A DNA stretch of 64,000 bases from Apteryx mantelli (taxonomy: Eukaryota; Chordata; Aves; Apterygiformes; Apterygidae): contig NC_089979.1 in NCBI RefSeq assembly GCF_036417845.1, forward strand, positions 2,161,424-2,225,423. Direction: 5' to 3'. Positions 10,790 through 21,959 of this stretch are shown here, piece after piece (position 1 is the stretch's first letter; the number at the start of each line of letters is the position of its first letter). Below the pieces are notes generated by a model that was not told where the DNA came from, did not search any database, and worked only from the letters and a program-made list of their open reading frames with translations. The translations under genes were made by a program, and so were the position numbers.

Positions 10790-13700
10790 TTGAGCATCAT
10801 CATCAAGACGCATTCAAGTATGAAAGAAAAATATCTTCCTCAACATCTGATTGGGTTCTCCATAAGGGCTGGAGAGCAAACTCAACTGCTGCTCCTGGTC
10901 CCCTCTAGTTCTCCTTTCTGTCATTCACATGTACCTGTTGTGGGTGCTGAGTCTCTTTCCTTCATTAGAGCATAACCGTAAAGCAAAGCTTAACTTTGAT
11001 TTATACATGATGCTTATCATCAAACATGAACCAAAGATGCTCTTCATTGACATCTTGTAGGAATCTCATTCCAAAGGACTTTCAACCCCTGAAACACATC
11101 TTGAGTTCCCAGGATCTCAGTCAACAAGTATAAGCAATAGATGTGCTGAGCAGGTAAGTCAGCTCTGCATGATATGAATGACATATTACCCTCTTCAGCT
11201 CATTTCTCCGCTAGGCAAATTCCTTAACACCAAGCAACATGTTGTCACACAGGGAGGTGACAAAGGTTTCAATTTTACTTACCTGGTCCAGGAGGGCCAG
11301 GAAGCAGATGCTGATTTTGTGTCCAATGCTCAGAATAGCTCATTTGGGACCTGCCCCTGACTCCAAGGCCTGCCCAAGCGTTAGATGTTAATCAGCAATT
11401 AGATAACATGCAGATGCTGCCCCTGGGAACAAGAAACTCCCTTCTCCGGTCTAGAGGAAATGAGTGTAATAAAACTTAGTGCAAGATCTGCTGGAAGACG
11501 AAAGTGATTTTATTATACCAAATCTCCAAGCTAAACAATTTTGTCCTCTCACACTTGTTCTTGCAGAGTTCATTTAATCAGTCTCTCACATGCACCAAGA
11601 TGCGTGTGCCCAGGTGATCTGGCCAGTGTCACTTGTGTGTGACATGTGGACAAGGGACTCCAATTATGTAGTCCTCATCATGCCTCTGGAGTTCTTCTCA
11701 GTAGAAGACAACAAACTGATTTTGGACTTGCCTTTTACAGCCTTTAGGAAAGAATGCTGTTACACTCTTTTGCCCCTTATTTTGCCCTTCTTAGGCAAAT
11801 TCCCTGAACTTTACAGTTCCTTTGTTTTCCTTATCTGTTCTTCATCCTCCTGACTCCTTATCTTAGGTCAGTTTGTTCTTCCTCTTGATTTGAATGAAAT
11901 CACAAACAGGTAGGTGCTCTAGAGCAATTAACACATACCTTTCCTTTTAACCCTTGTGCTGCTCTTTCTTCTAGGTGCTTTCACACACTCATACATTTCC
12001 ATTCTTATTTCATTCATACCAAACAATGTTTCTATTACAAACATCCATAAGTCCTGAGCCCCTGTGCGGAGGGTTTGGACAGAGATCCCAGGTGAGGCTG
12101 GTCAGGGCAAGTAAGGCCTATGGGTGCACTCAGGAACTGACACCGTGGGTCCATTTATAGGGGAGCCAGTTTGCAATGCCAGAGGGCATCATTCTAGAGC
12201 AACCTTTCTTCGAAGACAGTTTATCTTTCAGCACATTCCCAGCAGCCTGGAGAGATCACGGCAGCAATCAGAGCTTAACTTTTTGATGGAGTAATGATCT
12301 CTGCTTGAAGTTTCACAATTCTTCTGTCAAAAGACTAGAATAAACAAGCAAGACAGGGTGAGTCATGCAGGCTCTGGAAGTGAGGAGGTGTGAGAGTACT
12401 GACTTCTCCAACACAGACTGAGCATGCACCAGCCAGCAAACTGCCTTCATATTAATGGCTCTGGGAAAGAAAGAAATCTGAAACATTGACACTAACCAGA
12501 AAAGAAAGTTCATATATTTGACAGAGCCTGACTGTGATTGCAGGCTGTGCTTTAAATGAGCAAATGAAGGTCCTATTCCAGTAGATACTGCAGCCCAAAG
12601 GTATGCCTGATTATGCACCCACATTTTCAGTAACCTCAGTAGCTAATTGCGAACTAGTTCAGGTCTGTCCTCGTGCGTTGCAGGAGAGACCAGCCTGTCA
12701 AGGTGATGGAGGGCAGGGAGCTGTTTGGCACTGTAGACAGCAAGGAAGCCTAAAAAAGCAGCACTTGGGGCGCTCAGACCTGCAAGCAAAGGCTGAATTA
12801 TTTAGCACAGTGTTTTGCTGTGTGTTGCTCTGGAACAGAAAGCCCTGCCATCAGACACTTGCTGTGCTAGTTTCTCAATCTGCTCTATCACACCATAGTC
12901 TTGGTAAGGAAGTGAGAGATGCGGGTCTCGTCTGGCAAACATTTCAGAAGAGCTTCCTAACCTGGCACATCTTCCACGGTAGAGAAGTGGTCCCCAGTTG
13001 CTCTGTCCACTTGTTCTGTTTGTATCATCCCATAGTTAACGCTGCCCCTGCCCAGTCATTTCAGTAGTTCTGTGATGACTCTAGATCTTGTGGTGGGTTG
13101 TGTTCTGTCACTCTTAGGTCCTCTTTCTTCGTTCCTGGACACGGTCAGGGTCATCTCCAGGAAGCAGTGGAACTGCTACTGTTAAATTTGTGAGGGAGAA
13201 AAACAGAAAGCTGTAGACCTTTGTACACTTTTCTTGGGGATGGGGAGAGGGTACAAGACCATGAAGCAAGAGAGGAGCTGAAGGAATGTGCTATTCCTTC
13301 CCAATACCCAGAAATTAAATCTCGAATGATACACAGCAAAACTAAGAGACGTGCTGTGAGGTTGGTCACCTGTAGTTTAGAAAATGCCAGACTGACTGTT
13401 ACAGACACAACTTGAATTTGGTCTTTGTGCACTGTATGACACAGGGGTCTTGTGAGTGCATCTGAATGACGGTGCACCGAGAGACTGAGTTACAGTTGCT
13501 CAGGCTACTGCAAAACTGAAACTTCCCAGATTTTGAGCATTTGATTTGCAAACCAGAAAATAAAACAGTCCCAGCAACCCACTCCAGTGGAAAACATTAG
13601 ACCACAGAAACACAGTGTTCACAGCCAGTTCTTGCTAGAATAACTGGCAATGACAAATAGAATGAGCTGTGGGAGAGACCAGGGAAGCGGGGGTTTGCAA

Positions 13701-14189
13701 GCATGGATTTGTTTCCTGAGTAGAGGACTCTGAGTGCATTCCAACAAGAGAGGAGCTGGAATTTCTTCTGACAGACGTATTTGCCAGAAAATGCTGATTC
13801 TGCAGAATTAAACCCATCTGTGGCATAGAGAGTTTGTCAAACCTGACTGTTTCTTGCTGGCTCACCAGCCGTCTCTTCCATTTCCACGCTTCCTCCCCCA
13901 GTGCCCTCAGTTCAGCTAATTTGCTGGAGGCCTTTGCTATTTCTCTGTGACCTACTGAACCTGTGTTGCTCCTGCAAACCTTCCCAGCGGGCTCCCTCAC
14001 GTAATGAAGCCCCATCCTGCTAAGCAGGTGAGGCTGCCCCATGCCTCCCCAGCTGCTGAGCCCTTGTGCCTTCAAGCTTTCCAACCCTGTATGTCTAACC
14101 CCATTTGGGCTCTGGGAAATGGCTCAGGGAGCTGAAAGCTACCTCCTTGGGACTGGGGTGCAAGGGACTATGCGCACAGTGGGGTTGTA

Positions 14190-14562
14190 CAAAGTTGGTT
14201 GGGTATGAGGAGGGGTTGTGCATGCCAGGAGGTTTGTGCATACAGGGGGATTGTGCAGGCAGGAGCGTTGCAAATGCAGGAGTGTTGTGCATGAAAGGGG
14301 GGTTATGAATGCAGGGGTGTGTGTGCATGCAGAGGGTCTGTGCACGCCAGGGGAGGTGGGAGGGTCATGCATGCAGGGAGTTGTAGATGCAGGAGAACTG
14401 TGCATGTGCGGGGTGTGTGTGGGGGGGTGTTGCACATTTAGCTGGGTTGCGCTTGCAGGGGATTGGAGCATGAAGGGTGCCATGTGTGCCCAGGGGTTGC
14501 ACATGAAGGGAGTCGTGCACGCAGGGTGATCGTGCATCAGGGGGGGTCCTGCATGCACGGGT
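14190..14562. repeat. Degenerate 16-18 bp minisatellite upstream of LY6E
   Basis: About 18-20 imperfect copies of a unit close to TTGTGCATGCAGGGGG. For example 'ttgtgcatgccaggagg', 'ttgtgcatacaggggga', 'gttgtgcatgaaaggggg', 'tcatgcatgcagggag' and 'ttgcacatgaagggag' follow one another. The core TGCATGCAGG with a trailing G-run recurs throughout. Stop-free frames across it (giving Met-His-Pro-rich translations on the minus strand) are products of the repeat, not genes. It ends about 25-50 bp before the CpG island of LY6E. Confidence 0.85.
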
Positions 14563-14751
14563 TCCTCCTGCTCCTGGCTCTTCCCCCACGGAGATGAAGG
14601 GGCCCCAATGCGGAGGCACGGGGAGGGGAAAAAGAGCCTTTGGGCTGGCTCTGCTCCAGCGGGGCTGCCCAAACCCACAGCGGGCGGAGCGCAGGCGAAC
14701 CGCGGCGCTCCAGGGGGCTGCGCCGCTTCCCGGCCCCGGGGCTCCGGAACG

Positions 14752-14764
14752 GGGAAACGAAACT
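14752..14764 (+). promoter_or_regulatory. LY6E: ISRE / ETS-IRF-like motif in the LY6E promoter
   Basis: GGGAAACGAAACT matches the interferon-stimulated response element GGAAANNGAAACT with one mismatch. It contains the IRF core AANNGAAA, and its central part GGAAACGAAA equals the ETS-IRF composite consensus GGAANNGAAA. It sits 162 nt upstream of the LY6E start codon. LY6E is known to be interferon-inducible in vertebrates, so function is plausible but not shown. Confidence 0.55.
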
Positions 14765-14925
14765 AGGCGGGGCCGGGCAGGCGGCGGGGCGAGGCGGCGC
14801 GGGGCAGCAGCCCGGCCCGCGGGGCGGGGCCGACGGCCTTTCCCCACCCCCCGGCGCCCGGCCCTGCCGCCAGCCCTGCGCGCCGCCAGCCTCCCTGCGC
14901 AGCTCGCCGGCCCCACCGCCGCACC

Positions 14926-14977
14926 ATGAAGGCTCTGCTGCTCGCCGTGCTGGCTGCGGTGCTGTGCGTGGAGAGAG
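14926..14977 (+). CDS. LY6E: LY6E coding exon 1 (signal peptide)
   Basis: The start is in good Kozak context (gcaccATGa). It encodes 17 codons plus one base, and the donor is AGAG|GTAAGA. A non-coding 5' exon, as in mammals, cannot be ruled out. Confidence 0.93.
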
Positions 14978-17900
14978 GTAAGAGGAGGGGGGACACTCCC
15001 CCTCTCCTCCCCCCCCCTCCCTCCCCCCAGGCCACCACCATCTCTCCAAGGTCCTTCCACAGTTCCCGGTTTGGGAGCAAATTGAGGGGGAGGGAGCTGC
15101 GTCTTGCAGCGTGTGAGCTCTGGAAGTTGCGGGGGGGGGGGGGTGGGGGGATCGGGGTTGCAAAGGGGCTGGGGGAACAGGGTTGAGCCCTGCTTGGGGT
15201 CTGGTAGGGGCTCTTCCCAAGACCTGCCTCTCCGCAGTGTCCCTCTTGCAGCAGGAACTTCAGGGCTGCCGTGCCTGTATGTATAGGTGCATATCTCCAG
15301 CTGTACATATTTTGGAGCTGTTCCCAGTTGCAGCTCGAACAAAGACCAGGGCTGGTTCTGCTCCTCCCTTTCAGTACAGCTAGCCGGGATAACGACGCTG
15401 AAATGGGCTGGGATGCAGCGGAGGGGAAGGCGGATGGAGCCCAGCCCCGGCAATGGCTGATGGAGCCAATTCTGGGTAGAGCCACTTGTGGTCCTGGCTC
15501 CTGCGGTCCCTCAGCAACATTTAGGGGTTGCCAGCGCATGGGGAGGTGACCCCCAAGGGACAGGGCCCTGTGCAACATGTCCTGGGCTTGCCACTAAACC
15601 TGAGGAGAATGTGTTCCCTGTTGCTGAACGTTAAACTGCAAGTTGACCAAGTCGCAGATCTCTTATCTTGCCTCCCTGATGTCTCCATTTCTGGCTATCA
15701 AAACTCCATGGGGCCGTGCAAAACCCTGTATTGTTTCCATATGTCAATGCTAGGAAAAGCCAAACAAAGAGCAAACCGGAGAGTTCCCGGCCATCTGAGC
15801 GTCTGCTCAGAAAACACGGACCCTCCCTATCTCCTGAGAACATCAGTGAGAAGAAACTAGTTGTTTGCTGCCCATCCCATGCTCCCCCTCCCCGTGGGGT
15901 CCAAGGAGGCAACTGGCAATTAAAGCGCTGGGTCAGAGCCCAACTGGCACATGCTGTATTCAAGCCCAGAAGACGGGCTGTCCAGGCCCAGGCAGGAAGG
16001 GGTTTAACCTTCCCCCTCCCCCAAAAAGCTTTTAGCATTAGATCAAGTTCTCCTTAGCTGCGGAAAGGGGTTTGTTGCAGGTAGCTTTAACCCCAAACAC
16101 TCCCATCGTGTCCAGGACTCTTTCCCTAAAAAAGCTTTACCCACTGTTGAAAGATCTGGCACAGGGTGTATAAGGCTCTTGTCTGAGAGCAATGGCAAAG
16201 AAAAGAGCATTTGGCATAGGGACTGAACGGAAGAGCTGCTGAAGCAACAGCATTTTTCACCAGTGCTGCTGAGCTTCAGAGCAGGCTTTTAAAGGCTTTT
16301 TTGTACATTGCTCCTTGCAAGAATGGACCCAACATGTCTTATCTAAGGAATTCCCCCAAACGATCTGCTCTCTTTCATGAGTTCTTTGTTCCTTCAAGGA
16401 GCTGAGCAGCAAACAAATAAACACATAAATACTTCCTGTAGAAGAATACTGCATTTTCTAGTTGGTGAAAACGAGGCCTCCCTTTTACATTGTTCAGTCT
16501 TGGTTCTTTTTTTTTTTTCTCTTTTGTAGCCTTGAGCTCCAACTCTTTGCTTTGTCTCCAACTGCGTAAAATAATTCTGCTCCCCTCTTGTGTCTTATGT
16601 CTAATTCAGCCTGTTTGCTCTGCAGTGATCTGTAGATTGGGTGGTTCAGTTATCTAATTTGCTGAAATAGGAAGTGACAGTACTTATAATTGAATATTTC
16701 CTCTCTTAAACTATGTTGAAAGACTCACCTTTCCTGCAGAGATTCAGTCCGTGTCTAGTATCTATTACAGGTGTTACAGGTTATAGGTGTGACAAAGAAA
16801 AGGATGGGGGCAGTTTGGAGACACAGTGGTAGGAACATAGATTTAGCCACGTCACAGAGAATTTCATGGCTAACAACACTTTTATGTGCACATGCAAATA
16901 TTTCTGATGTTTTTATATCAGTAGTCTCTAAGGCTTAACGAATAGCACTGCACCACTCAGCTTGTGTGTTCAGTGTAGTGACATAATACGTGTGGGGTCA
17001 TACGTGCTAGCATAATGCCCACAAGAAGCCTGTAATCCAGTTCATTCCTGGTTGCAGACAGTTTGGGTGAGATGGGGTGAGTCACTTTGCTTCTTCGTGC
17101 CTCAGTTTGCCCTCAGGGTGGTTGCAAGGAGAGGTGTTTGGGACAGGTCATCTGAGACTTGAGAGAAGAAACACATGGGGTAAGGGGACCAGGAGAGAGC
17201 TGGGCTTGAATCCAAGGTCTCAGGTTGACTTTGTGGCATTACCAGCGAGGTCAAAAATGCCACCCATGGAAACTGTGGGCTCAGCAAGGAACATGGACAG
17301 TCCTTTGACTCAATCGCTGGCTCAGTCCTCCTCTTCCTCTCCTAGATCCAGAGGCAAGGTCTACTGGTGGATATTTCTTGAGGCCTTTGACACAGCTGAT
17401 GGCCATGTAATCCTGGGTGCTGTGTGTAGGTTGTAGCTGCTGTGTTAGCTTAGTCAGGTAACTTCTTTCTGTTGCAAGGATTGTTGGCAAATTGATGATA
17501 CTTTGAAGTGGTATGAGCCGGTCCAGGAAATTCTTGCTAGGGAGTTGTGGTATTGGCTTTGTTTCCAAACCAAAGTCATCTGGGTGTCCTGATGTGACAT
17601 TCTGGACCTCCCACTAACCTGCTTTATTCCATTTTCCTGAAAAATGCAGTTGTGCTTTTGTTTTCATCCTCTGCCTTGGCCGTGGCAGCTTGGAAGTCAT
17701 TCCTCAGAGCACAATTGCTATTTTTTTCCAAATTTCCTGTAAAATGTTTTTTCTGAGAGAAACAGAATGGAGAAGAACCTCAAGAGGTTATGCAGGCCCA
17801 TGGCGGAATGGGACAGATGCTGGCAGATATTTGTCCAAATAGCTCTTTAAAATAGGCCATGGCAGTGCCTGCTGAACCTGAACAACTTCTCCCAGAGCTT

Positions 17901-20900
17901 GGCTGACTTCCCCTTGTTTTGGAAAACTGTTTGTGATGAAGCCGAGAGGGGTAGGAGCAGGAATAACACTGCTGAGTCCCTAGCATCTCCCGTCCTGAAT
18001 CGGATCCCCCTCTGCTTTGCATCGTGTAGACGCAGGAGAGACAGGCAGTGCCTCGTGGAAGGGTTTGCAGTCTGAGTGCTCAAAAATCAGAGCCCGTGAA
18101 GCACTGGGAACAGACCTGAGCTGTCTGCGTATGTAGGTCAACAATTGCAGCGTGGGTATGATGTACTTATATGTAAAATACAGAGAACACCATCCATCCA
18201 TCGTGAAGTGCGTGTGTCCCTGCTGAGTCACTGGTCCAGGCTGTTTCTGTGATCGTTTCCCCCGGCTGAATGCCATTCCCCAATCTTTACCTTTTCTTGG
18301 GCAGAGCTAGAGGAAGCGCGATGCGAGCTACCTGGTGCAATCCATCCTGTTGGTGCAGCGTAGGCCATTTTAGGAGACCCACCGTGGAGGAAGGCATGCT
18401 TTTTCGCTAGTGCCAACACCCCCCACCCCAAATTAGAAAGGTTGGAAATGTGTGCTGCCCTCATAGTGCTATGAATCCCTGGACAGCAGGACTGTGTAAG
18501 TGTGTAAGATTGCTTCCTAGGAGCAGGTCCTGTGGCAGAGGTGCGTTGGGAGAAAGCAAAAGGCAGCTTGCTGACACCCCCTTCAGTGCAGGATGTTCAA
18601 TTTTGACTTGAAAAAAAGAAGTGGTTATAAATGGGACCTTAGTCCATGAGCTCCTGCAACCCCCACAGGACTGCAAGGTGTAGGTGAATCGAGTGGTTTT
18701 AAATGTGGGTTGTTGTCTTGGGGTCACGGAGATGCTGTGGCCGGGGCTATGAGACAGGTGTGTTGCTGTAGCTGGACAGGTAGAAATCTTTGCTGCGTTG
18801 CTGAAGGAACTGAGTTCAGGTGCTGCCGAATACCCTGGGGCAGGAAAGGGCTGTCAGTGGGTATAGTAGGATGTGGGGGTGCAGGTTGCCAGACATGCTG
18901 CTGAGAAATGAGTCCCCTATCATCCCATCCCTTTTCTTTCCTTTGCCACTGACTAAAAAAATTATTACCAAGCATGCTTGGAAAACAAGAGCAAACCACC
19001 TGGTGTCCTGTCCCTCTGTAAATAACCCACGGGGTTACTCATGGCAACTTGTCCGGACTTCTATCTACACCTCCATCTCTCCATTGGCCTTGTCCTCTTC
19101 CTTGCAGGTCTTGCTACAATGCTGAGCTTACTCGAGCTGAGCAATTGTTTTTTCCACCGTGTGCGTTAGCTCAAGCGTCGTTTGAGCTTCGTGCCCTGCT
19201 GCCAAAGGCAGGTCACAGAAAGCTCAAACCTGTGTTCTTGCCTGGAACATTTCCCATCAGTGTCCATGGCAGCGGAGGTGAATTAGCGCAAATCTCCAAC
19301 TCCAGCCTGCGGGTCTGAACTTGTCACCGTTGTTCAGTTTCAGGTTAGCAGCTGTTGCTTGACCCTACTCTTGGCGCAAACAGGCGCATGGTGACAAACA
19401 TCAGGCTGACCTATGATGGCATTGAGGCTTTTGTCAGCAATTGGTCCTGCCCAGAGCTCTGTGGAAGATGTTCAAAATATAACCCATAGACTTGAACCCT
19501 TTACTTGGCCAAGCTTGGGGGGAAAAATCCTGTTGCAGGTTGACACAGCCTGAACAGCGAGCACCACGCTGCGACCGGATGCGATGCATGCAACGTGTCG
19601 GAGGTGGGGACTGCTGAGCGGGGACATCTCCTTGCCAGCTTCTAACGGAGGTGTGCCTTTCCCTTGCAGCCCACACGCTGATCTGCTTTTCGTGCTCGGA
19701 TGCATCCTCCAACTGGGCCTGTCTGAAGCCTGTCAAGTGTGGGGAGAATGAAAACCACTGTGTGACGACGTACGTCGGAGTGGGAATTGGTGAGTGTTGA
19801 CAGGACCTTCTTTCGTCCGTCCTAGTTGCTTTCCCTGATGAGCTGGAGAGGTGCAAGAAGGTTTTCCTTCCTTTGGCTGGAAGAAGGAGAAATTTCTGCT
19901 CGGCAGCTGTGTGTCAGACCATCCTAGTGTATTTTACAAGTGCTGCCAAATGGAGTCACGTTAAAGCCCACGTGCCTGCACCAAAGCCAGGAGTCCAAGG
20001 GGAATTTCAGGGTGGGGGGGGAAGTTGCTGATGAATCAGTGAAAGGGTGGCAGATGCTGCAGGCTTCCTTGACAGGAAAGCTTCAGGGTTACCCTTCCTG
20101 CTTTTACTCTGTGTTGGCTGATGTTTGGGTTGTTTATCCCTGACTCCTGCCTTTGCTGCTTCTCCCTCTGCGGATGCGGTGGGGATGCCAAGAAGGGAGA
20201 TTTCCAGATTCCCTCCGTAAGTGCCTGCTTTTCTCAGAAGGGGGAGAAAGCGCCGAGAAAGATCTGGGGGCCTCTGCTTGTCAGCAGCGCTTCCCAGGAA
20301 AGCGGGCTCCTTTGCCGGGTCTCCTTGACGCACTGCAAAAACCCAACCTAGCCTGCCTTGCTGTTCCCTGCCCTCCCCCAACCCTGACCAGGCACCGGCG
20401 AAACCCTCCGCCTCTCTCTTGCGGGAGGGAGGGGTGTTGCATGCCTGAGTTGCACGGTCGGCAACGTGGGCGGACTGTGCATGCACAAATGGAGACCGGG
20501 AGCTTATATAAGCCTGTTGTCTTAGCACAATGCTAACGGCTTCCTATTTCCTGTGCTTGCTGCTAAATGCGTGCCGAGCCTCGCAGTCAAGGCTCGTAAC
20601 ACCGGCGCACGCTCGCGAGCCTCTCGCTGGTGCTCCGTACGCCCCGTGCTCCCCGTCTTGCTTGAAAAGTCCCAAGATCAAGCTCAGGTGGGATGTTTCA
20701 GGTTCTCCTCTTGAACCGTAGCAGCCAAATTTTGGCCAACAGCCTGAAAGAGATGTCCCCGGGATGCTATGCCATCTCTAGGAGCTGTGTGAAAGTCTTG
20801 CTGGGGCGTTCTTCGAGATGTGTGGGCTGGCTGAGATTCGTGTTGGAGCCTAATGCTGAGAAACGTTTTTACCCTCTCCTTGCTACCCTCCATAGGTCAT

Positions 20901-21246
20901 GGTGGTTTAGCTATTTCAGTACTGTTATTTCCTTTGCAGAACAGCTGATCAGAATGCCGAGAAACACTTTAAACCTGTCCTCCTTCTGCTTTTCTCTCTC
21001 CTCTCTTTGCTCCCCCCCCACCCCACCCTACATTCAGGCAGCAAGTCTGGGCAGTCCATTTCCAAAGGATGCTCTCCAGTTTGTCCCAGTGCCGGGATTA
21101 ACCTCGGCATAGCGGCTGCCTCCGTTTACTGCTGCGACTCCTTCCTGTGCAACATCAGTGGTTCCAGCAACGTGAAAGCCAGCTACATGGTCCTGGCCTT
21201 GGGGATCCTGGTCAGCTTCATCTACGTCCTCAGGGCTCGGGAGTGA
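14926..21246 (+). CDS. LY6E: LY6E: lymphocyte antigen 6E, GPI-anchored Ly6 protein, 126 aa, three coding exons
   Basis: Coding exons are 14926-14977, 19670-19789 and 21038-21246, with phase-1 introns. The 126-residue product has a signal peptide (1-17), a Ly6 domain with ten cysteines (23, 26, 35, 41, 48, 69, 73, 89, 90, 95), the CCDSFLCN terminal motif, and a hydrophobic GPI signal (about 105-122) after a Ser/Gly/Asn-rich cleavage region (98-102). Its length and motifs (ICFSCSDASSNW, CVTTYVGVGIG, SKGCSPVCPSAGIN) agree with avian LY6E (formerly SCA-2/TSA-1) as I remember it. LY6E is an interferon-induced surface protein of lymphoid and other cells, known to modulate virus entry and T-cell signalling. 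A sequon at 96-98 (NIS) overlaps the likely GPI site, so glycosylation there is doubtful. A CpG island and an ISRE-like motif precede it. Confidence 0.95.
15131..15150. repeat. G homopolymer tract
   Basis: Thirteen G, one T and six G in a row within the start of LY6E intron 1, followed closely by 'atcggggttg'. It is a potential quadruplex site and a likely indel hot-spot in assemblies. Confidence 0.9.
17064..17130 (+). repeat. Core-SINE/MIR-like remnant
   Basis: The segments 'gggtgagtcactttgcttct' and 'gtgcctcagtttgccct' match the remembered MIR core 'gtcacttaacctctctgtgc' and 'cctcagtttcc'. It is short and diverged. Confidence 0.35.
19670..19789 (+). CDS. LY6E: LY6E coding exon 2 (cysteines 1-5)
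   Basis: The acceptor is TTTCCCTTGCAG|CC and the donor ATTG|GTGAGT. It is 120 nt long and encodes CFSC through CVTTYVGVGI. Confidence 0.95.
19790..21037 (+). other. LY6E: LY6E intron 2
   Basis: A 1.25-kb intron that is unusually GC- and CpG-rich in its middle (about 20390-20660) and contains a palindromic TATA motif, listed separately. Confidence 0.75.
20390..20660 (+). promoter_or_regulatory. TATA-containing CpG-rich module inside LY6E intron 2
   Basis: A perfect 10-bp palindrome CTTATATAAG (20503-20512) contains TATATAA at 20505-20511. CpG-dense DNA flanks it on both sides ('aacaccggcgcacgctcgcg'). This looks like a compact promoter, possibly for a shortened LY6E transcript or an intronic RNA, or a relic LTR promoter. 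No LTR ends or target-site duplication were identified. Confidence 0.35.
21038..21246 (+). CDS. LY6E: LY6E coding exon 3 (cysteines 6-10 and GPI signal)
   Basis: A C-rich polypyrimidine tract leads to ACATTCAG|GC. The exon is 209 nt and ends in TGA at 21244-21246. Confidence 0.95.
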
Positions 21247-21913
21247 TGGGGCTGGGCGAGGAAGACCCGGCGCCCTGGGGATGTCGCAGGCTTCCCCCGG
21301 TGCGACGTCAGCAGCCCACCTCTGCAAAGCTGTGCTGTGACCGCCTGCGGTGCCCCGTCTTCCAAGTGCCATCTCAGATCTCATTAGCCAATATCTTCTC
21401 TGTCGCTGTCCACAAGGAGACCCTGTGCTTCTCAGCAGGCCTCAAAGATGATCGTTTCCCAGACTTTATGCTCTTTCGGCATCAGAGACCTGGGAGGTTG
21501 GGCTGAACAGTTCTCCTCCTTCTGTGGACATACCCCACTGCACTCTTACACCTCCTGGCAAAGGTGGATTGTTTTGGAAGGGTTTCTGCTTTTATACCTG
21601 TACCCCTGGTTTCTAAGAGTGATTAAAACAAGATTGGGACTCGCCAAGAAACAATTATCCACAAACATCACTAAATCAAGTATTTAGACGTTCCTGCCTC
21701 TCGCCTCTGCAGAGGTTTCTGGCACTGGCGTGCCCCAGCGCGAGGGTGGCCCGGGCACTGGGAATGCATGACCCAAAGGGGGACACATTCCCGGCCCCTG
21801 CAGCTGGAGTCTCTTTTTATAATTCGTGTCATTTCTTCCAATCCTGGGCTGACTTTTCTGGAAAACGAATGAAGTGTACCTTGTCCCTCTGAGCTCTGTA
21901 AGTGCCAGACCTG

Positions 21914-21919
21914 AATAAA
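21914..21919 (+). terminator. LY6E: Polyadenylation signal of LY6E
   Basis: AATAAA lies 668 nt after the stop, followed by a GT-rich stretch ('gtgtgctgtgttgtgtgtt'). It implies a 3' UTR of about 0.7 kb. Confidence 0.85.
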
Positions 21920-21959
21920 CATACTCCTGTTGTTACCTGAGCCGGGACGTGTGCTGTGT

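Larger units (their letters stand above)
6240..14160. other. Intergenic region between LY6 gene A and LY6E
   Basis: About 8 kb without a gene I can support. It holds a short (TCAATAGC)3 repeat, A and T homopolymers near 7280-7300 and 7367-7382, an ancient CR1 fragment near 10 kb and a short CAG tract, all listed separately. The segment near 6310-6345 ('aggtgctgaactcccattga') resembles another recurrent sauropsid sequence. ORFs of up to 188 codons occur but have no family features. Confidence 0.6.
14590..15000. promoter_or_regulatory. LY6E: CpG island at LY6E exon 1
   Basis: From about 14590 the sequence becomes strongly GC-rich with dense CpG (runs such as 'ggcggggcgaggcggcgcgg'), GC boxes and no TATA box, and it contains the first LY6E coding exon. 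This is the expected architecture of a broad vertebrate promoter. The island edge was judged by eye. Confidence 0.75.
14978..19669 (+). other. LY6E: LY6E intron 1
   Basis: A 4.7-kb intron. Its 5' end continues the GC-rich promoter zone, including a 20-bp G-run interrupted by one T at 15131-15150. A short core-SINE-like remnant lies near 17064-17130. No other exon was recognised. Confidence 0.7.

Noticed and set aside
14139-14678. Long minus-strand ORF rich in His, Met, Pro and Thr
   Set aside because: It is a translation of the 16-18 bp minisatellite; the periodic peptide follows the DNA repeat and has no family features.
14365-15453. 362-codon minus-strand ORF across the LY6E CpG island
   Set aside because: The low stop frequency is explained by GC-rich composition. 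It is antisense to a well-supported exon and promoter and has no recognisable domain.
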